DNA of 8,773 bases. Origin: Sulfurimonas sp. UBA6792 (GTDB lineage: Bacteria > Campylobacterota > Campylobacteria > Campylobacterales > Sulfurimonadaceae). A program made the translations under genes and the position numbers. The DNA is taken from the NCBI GenBank assembly GCA_002452425.1, contig DKFQ01000094.1:28423-37195 (forward strand), given 5' to 3'. The notes beneath the pieces are model-generated. The model was not told the origin of the DNA. It was given only the letters and a program-made list of their open reading frames with translations, and ran no database searches. How positions within the stretch are numbered: position 1 is the stretch's first letter; every line of letters begins with the position of its first letter. Shown in pieces: positions 5,138 to 8,773 of this stretch.

Positions 5138-7867
5138 GTGTTCATAAATAACCTAGCCTACGAGGCAAGTGCGGGGAGCGGGAAGACTTTTATGCTTGTC
5201 GTGCGTTATCTTAGCCTGCTTTTTAAAGGTGCGCAGCCATCAAAGATACTTGCTCTTACTTTTACAAACAAAGCCGCAAACGAGATGCAAGAGAGGATTG
5301 TGCAAACTCTTGAGGAGTTGGAAAGTAGAGGTGAGCTTGATGAGATAGTCAAGGTTACCGAACTTTCACGTGAATTTTTGCTTGCAAATCGCGGGAGGGT
5401 TTTAGGCGAGTTTTTAAATGCTCATACGAAAATTATGACGATAGACAGTTTTTTTACTCAGATTTTACGCAAATTTTCACTCTATGCCTCTTTGATGCCT
5501 GATTTCTCAACATTTGCTTCTCAGCATGAACTCAAGCTTCTCTCCCGCTTTTTAAAAGAGGTGCGTGTTGCACGAAAAAAAGAGACACTGCTTAACCTCT
5601 CGCTCTTCTCGCAAAAGCGCATAACGGATATTTTTGAACTCTTAGATGAGCTTTATATCAAGTTTGCAGAGCTTGGCGGGATTGAGTTTACAAAGCAAAA
5701 CAGCGAACTATTTGAGCAAGAGGCACTCTCTTTGACGGCGGAGTTGAAAAAGATAGTCTCCTCAAACAGCGCAGCCTCTTCCACGGCTATTCGCTCAGTC
5801 GAGGCGGAGAGTTTTGAGGATGTTGCAAGTAAAAAATGGCTTGAGAGGGATAGCCTGAACTATAGTACATTTGCAAAATGCTACACGCCGGAGATGGATG
5901 TATTGCTTTTGAAGATAAAAGATGCCATCAGAGCGCAAAACAGAGCCAAAGAGCAGAACTTTTTTTATGCTTTAAAAGAGCTTGTCGCTATCTACATCAA
6001 GAGTAAAAAAGCACTCTATAAAGACGACAGCGAGCTTGGGTTTAGTGACGTTACCTACCTTGTTTATGAGATTTTAAACCGCATTAACGACAGTGATTTC
6101 CTCTATTTTAGGCTGGATGCGCAGATAGAGCATATGTTGCTTGATGAGTTTCAAGACACAAGCATCTTGCAGTACGAGATACTCAAACCGCTCATAAATG
6201 AGATAACATCGGGCAAGGGGATTTTTGACAACGGCAGCTTCTTTTTTGTGGGAGACGTGAAGCAGTCCATCTATAGGTTTCGAGGCGGCGTGAGCGCACT
6301 TTTTGATGCGGTAAGAGAGGAAAATGGCACTGAGGTGAAGAAGCTCTTAACCAACTACCGTTCGCAAAAAGAGGTTGTCTCTTTTGTAAACAGTGTCTTT
6401 GAACGCAAGATAAAAAACTACACACCGCAGCTTGTAAAAGAGGGTGTGAACGGCGGATTTGTTGAAGTTTTGCAAAGCGATGAGGTGTTGCAAGAGGTTG
6501 TTACTCAGGTGCAAAGGTTGCTTCAAAGCGGTGCAGATATTAATGAGATAGCTGTTTTATGCGCCACAAACGGCGATGGTATTGCCGTGCAAGAGGCTCT
6601 TCATGCCCAAAATATAGAGGTCGTCACAGAGACCACCACAAAACTTATCAACCAAAAGGGCGTCAAAGCCATTTTGGAGTATCTCAAGTACCAATATTTT
6701 GGCGAGGAGATATACAAAGAGAACTTTTTTGCACTCATCTCACAGCAAAAACGCTCCATCAAAAGAGCAGATTTAAACAAAAATGCGCTCTTGGATATCA
6801 TAAAAGGAGCTATTGATGAATTCAAGCTCTTTGAGAGCGACTTTAATCTTATGAGATTTTTAAATGAGGCGGCAAGATACGGCGACATAGAGGCTCTTCT
6901 TTTTGAGTATGAGCGAATGGACGCAAGCGCAGCCGCATCCGAGTTGGAGGGTGTGCGTGTGCTTACTATCCACAAATCCAAAGGGCTGGAGTATGAACAT
7001 GTCATAGTGATGGACAGGCTTACAAAAGCTCCAAGCCCACGTGATGCAATCATCTACGAGTATGAGGGCATAACCCTCAAAAATATCTATCTTCGTATCA
7101 AAGGCAGAGATATGGTGGATGCCCAGTACGCCGCCGCACTGCAAAAAGAGAAAACTCTTGCGCATGAAGACAGCCTTAATGCGCTTTATGTGGCATTTAC
7201 AAGAGCAAGAGAAAATCTTATCATCGTTACTAAAACAAAAGATTCGATGTTTGGCATATTGGAGTTGGAGGCGCAAAAACATGGTGTGCTTGCGTGCAAA
7301 ACTCAAGCCCCAAAGATGCCAAAACTCTTCCATCCGCTTGCATATAAAGAGCTTTACTATGGAACACAAAACGATATTTTGGTAGTTGAGACGACGCATG
7401 AAGAGGATTTTGAGTCCATCAACTTTGGCATAGCGATGCACTACATGCTTGAGATGCTCCCGACATTTGAGACAAAAAGTATCGACTTTGCAAAAGATAT
7501 GACAAACAACAAATACGGCGCACTCTTGCAAGAAACAGAGCTGGATGAAATTCAAAAAAGAGTTGGTATGCTTCTTGAAAACAGCGAATTTTTTGAGCTT
7601 GTTCAAGGTGAATGCTACAGAGAAAAGGCACTTCGCTACAAAAACACCCTTCGCTACATCGACCTTTTGGTAAAAAGTGAAAATGGCTACAGGGTTATCG
7701 ACTATAAAAGTTCACTCTCTTTTGCGGATGAACATTTAGGACAGGTAAGCTCTTACATCCAAGCAGTAAGGGAGATAACCAATGAAAAAGTAGAGGGATA
7801 TATCGTCTATCTGTTACAAAATTGTATAAAAATTGTCAAAGTAGAAGAAATTTCTAAGTTAAAATAA
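5138..7867 (+). CDS. addA: AddA, helicase-nuclease subunit of the AddAB recombination complex (RecB-like)
   Basis: The 909-residue protein combines a UvrD/Rep-type (SF1) helicase with a C-terminal RecB-family nuclease. With AddB it should unwind and resect double-strand breaks so that RecA can load. Visible motifs: Walker A SAGSGKT (11-17), motif Ia LTFTNKAANEM (about 41-51), Walker B LLDEFQDT (Asp336-Glu337), motif III VGDVKQSIYRFRGG (371-384), motif IV LLTNYRS (403-409), motif V LTIHKSKGLEYEHV (609-622) and motif VI YVAFTRARENL (684-694). The nuclease has GIAMHYMLE (His768), Asp842, the Asp855-Tyr-Lys857 core and Gln869/Tyr873. All key residues are present and the length fits Campylobacterota AddA, which is shorter than RecB of E. 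coli. The usual partner addB is not in the window. It follows the VF530 gene by 11 bases. Confidence 0.92.
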   Translation: MFINNLAYEASAGSGKTFMLVVRYLSLLFKGAQPSKILALTFTNKAANEMQERIVQTLEELESRGELDEIVKVTELSREFLLANRGRVLGEFLNAHTKIMTIDSFFTQILRKFSLYASLMPDFSTFASQHELKLLSRFLKEVRVARKKETLLNLSLFSQKRITDIFELLDELYIKFAELGGIEFTKQNSELFEQEALSLTAELKKIVSSNSAASSTAIRSVEAESFEDVASKKWLERDSLNYSTFAKCYTPEMDVLLLKIKDAIRAQNRAKEQNFFYALKELVAIYIKSKKALYKDDSELGFSDVTYLVYEILNRINDSDFLYFRLDAQIEHMLLDEFQDTSILQYEILKPLINEITSGKGIFDNGSFFFVGDVKQSIYRFRGGVSALFDAVREENGTEVKKLLTNYRSQKEVVSFVNSVFERKIKNYTPQLVKEGVNGGFVEVLQSDEVLQEVVTQVQRLLQSGADINEIAVLCATNGDGIAVQEALHAQNIEVVTETTTKLINQKGVKAILEYLKYQYFGEEIYKENFFALISQQKRSIKRADLNKNALLDIIKGAIDEFKLFESDFNLMRFLNEAARYGDIEALLFEYERMDASAAASELEGVRVLTIHKSKGLEYEHVIVMDRLTKAPSPRDAIIYEYEGITLKNIYLRIKGRDMVDAQYAAALQKEKTLAHEDSLNALYVAFTRARENLIIVTKTKDSMFGILELEAQKHGVLACKTQAPKMPKLFHPLAYKELYYGTQNDILVVETTHEEDFESINFGIAMHYMLEMLPTFETKSIDFAKDMTNNKYGALLQETELDEIQKRVGMLLENSEFFELVQGECYREKALRYKNTLRYIDLLVKSENGYRVIDYKSSLSFADEHLGQVSSYIQAVREITNEKVEGYIVYLLQNCIKIVKVEEISKLK

Positions 7868-7886
7868 AGTTTTTGAACCCTATAAT
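7859..7886 (+). promoter_or_regulatory. Probable sigma-70 promoter for the NlpC/P60 gene
   Basis: A perfect TATAAT lies at 7881-7886, with TTAAAA (four of six to TTGACA) at 7859-7864 and a 16-base spacer. It overlaps the end of addA. Transcription would begin near 7892, leaving a leader of about 35 bases before the GTG at 7927. This makes the hydrolase gene independent of addA. Confidence 0.6.
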
Positions 7887-7914
7887 AACCTTATACAAAA
7901 ATAAATTTATAAAA

Positions 7915-7920
7915 AAGGGG
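7915..7920 (+). promoter_or_regulatory. Ribosome binding site deciding the GTG start of the NlpC/P60 gene
   Basis: AAGGGG ends six bases before the GTG at 7927. An in-frame TTG at 7873 has no such site, lies upstream of the TATAAT box and would add 18 residues ahead of an otherwise textbook signal peptide. The GTG is therefore preferred. Confidence 0.7.
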
Positions 7921-7926
7921 TGGAGT

Positions 7927-8442
7927 GTGAAGAGTATATTTATCATTTTTTTTCTTCTATTTACCTCTTCACTCTTTGCTCAATCAAATGTTTCTTCAAA
8001 AATCCAAGCTCCTTATCTTATAGTTGATGAGACAAGTTCGACCCCATTACACCAAGTTTTAGCCAAGGCGGAGGAGTATTTGGGAACTCCGTATCAATTT
8101 GGAAATGAAAACGCAAAGCGTACGGATTGTTCTGGATTTACACAGCAGGTTTTTGGTCAGTTTGGTATTGAGCTTCCAAGATCTGCAAGTGAGCAGTCCA
8201 AATATGGCAAAAAGATAGATGTTAAAGATTTGCAAGTAGGTGATTTGCTTTTCTATCGTACCTATAAAAAAGGACCTTCGCACGTTGCTATTTATGCAGG
8301 AAATGGGCAGATAATCCATGCATCCTACAAGGCAAAGCGAGTTCAATATGATGCTTTTAATAAAAGATACTACAAACAGCGTTTTTTATATGCTAAGCGT
8401 ATTGCTTTGAACGAACTAACCCCAACAGAAACACAAAACTAA
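7927..8442 (+). CDS. Secreted NlpC/P60 family peptidoglycan hydrolase
   Basis: A 171-residue cell-wall endopeptidase, expected to cut the stem peptides of peptidoglycan after export. Residues 1-18 form a Sec signal peptide: a single Lys, a strongly hydrophobic core (IFIIFFLLF) and a likely cleavage site after LFA. There is no lipobox Cys, so it should be periplasmic and soluble. The NlpC/P60 domain fills the rest: YLGTPYQFG, catalytic Cys68 in TDCSGF, LPRSASEQ, VGDLLFY, His119 in HVAIY and His131 in IIHASY, which complete the Cys-His-His triad. No SH3 or LysM domain is present. It has its own likely promoter and no clear link to addA or rplM. The GTG start is chosen from the Shine-Dalgarno site and the signal peptide. 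Confidence 0.9.
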   Translation: MKSIFIIFFLLFTSSLFAQSNVSSKIQAPYLIVDETSSTPLHQVLAKAEEYLGTPYQFGNENAKRTDCSGFTQQVFGQFGIELPRSASEQSKYGKKIDVKDLQVGDLLFYRTYKKGPSHVAIYAGNGQIIHASYKAKRVQYDAFNKRYYKQRFLYAKRIALNELTPTETQN

Positions 8443-8567
8443 ATTCCCCCCTTTAACCTTAAAAAAAGCATAAATTAAGTTATTTGTAAGCTTAAGAAGA
8501 TATACTTCCATCAATTAAACAAGCATTTTATATGTGATGTTAAGAAAATTACTTGAAAGGTTCAAGA
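8443..8567 (+). promoter_or_regulatory. Leader region upstream of rplM with a possible promoter
   Basis: This 125-base gap should hold the promoter of the ribosomal protein operon. TATACT at 8501-8506 matches the -10 consensus at five of six positions; no good -35 is seen, which is common in Campylobacterota. GAAAGG at 8555-8560 is the ribosome binding site. No strong terminator for the hydrolase gene is visible; TTTAA/TTAAA near 8452-8463 is too weak. Confidence 0.45.
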
Positions 8568-8773
8568 ATGAAATTTACGAAAATTGCTACTCCTGAACAA
8601 ATCGATCAAAAATGGGTTTTGATTGATGCTGAAGGTAAAACTTTTGGTCGTATTATTACTGAAGTAGCAACAATACTTCGTGGTAAAAACAAGCCATGTT
8701 TTACTCCAAATATCGACTGTGGTGACTATGTAGTAGTTGTTAACGCTTCTAAAGCAAAGTTCAACGGTCTTGG
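8568..8773 (+). CDS. rplM: 50S ribosomal protein L13, 3' partial
   Basis: The first 68 codons of L13, a 23S rRNA-binding protein of the large ribosomal subunit needed early in assembly. The start MKFTKIATPEQIDQKWVLID, then GKTFGRIITEVATILRGK and PNIDCGDYVVVVNASK, are typical of L13, and the wording closely resembles Campylobacterota versions as I recall them. The ATG at 8568 has AAGG seven bases upstream. The gene runs off the window; rpsI is the usual next gene but cannot be seen. Confidence 0.95.
   Translation, partial: MKFTKIATPEQIDQKWVLIDAEGKTFGRIITEVATILRGKNKPCFTPNIDCGDYVVVVNASKAKFNGL

Noticed and set aside
6860..7606. Long reverse-strand reading frame of 248 codons
   Set aside because: It lies wholly opposite addA helicase and nuclease motifs, has a Cys/His/Phe-rich composition unlike a real protein and no recognisable domain. 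It is a shadow of addA, as is the one at 6601-7053.
7873..7926. TTG-initiated extension of the NlpC/P60 gene
   Set aside because: It lacks a ribosome site, overlaps the TATAAT box and puts extra residues before a complete signal peptide.

Overview
The window looks like a chromosomal segment of a member of the Campylobacterota (formerly Epsilonproteobacteria), possibly close to Sulfurimonas. This is a judgement from memory of family resemblance, not a search. It rests on the ribosomal protein L13 start at the right edge, the short AddA (RecB-like) helicase-nuclease of about 900 residues, the A+T-rich base composition and the TATAAT-type promoter.

The left half (1-4870) is accessory DNA. It opens inside a large single-chain type IIG restriction-modification gene whose 5' end lies outside the window. 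The protein carries a PD-(D/E)XK nuclease, a gamma-type adenine methyltransferase and a C-terminal target-recognition domain. The part that reads the target is far more A+T-rich than the rest of the gene, as if it were an exchanged cassette. Two related palindromic elements sit in frame within the coding sequence. The stop codon directly abuts the start of a gene for an AlbA_2/Schlafen-type protein with a GHKL-like ATPase module and winged helices. The 273 bases after that gene hold a weak terminator, a damaged second copy of the restriction gene's tail, and a pair of inverted hairpins of REP/REPIN type.

The right half (4902-8773) is housekeeping DNA. A VF530-family small DNA-binding protein precedes addA, the helicase-nuclease subunit of the AddAB recombination complex, and the two probably share a transcript. 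Next comes a secreted NlpC/P60 peptidoglycan hydrolase with its own probable promoter, and then the first 68 codons of rplM.

The tail relic and the hairpin pair lie exactly at the junction of the two halves, so this junction seems to have been rearranged repeatedly. No gene-free stretch exceeds 300 bases. I saw no tRNA, rRNA, CRISPR array, transposase or origin. The most interesting signals are the covarying palindromes inside the restriction gene, its mosaic recognition domain, its coupling to the AlbA_2/ATPase gene, and the duplicated tail behind that gene.
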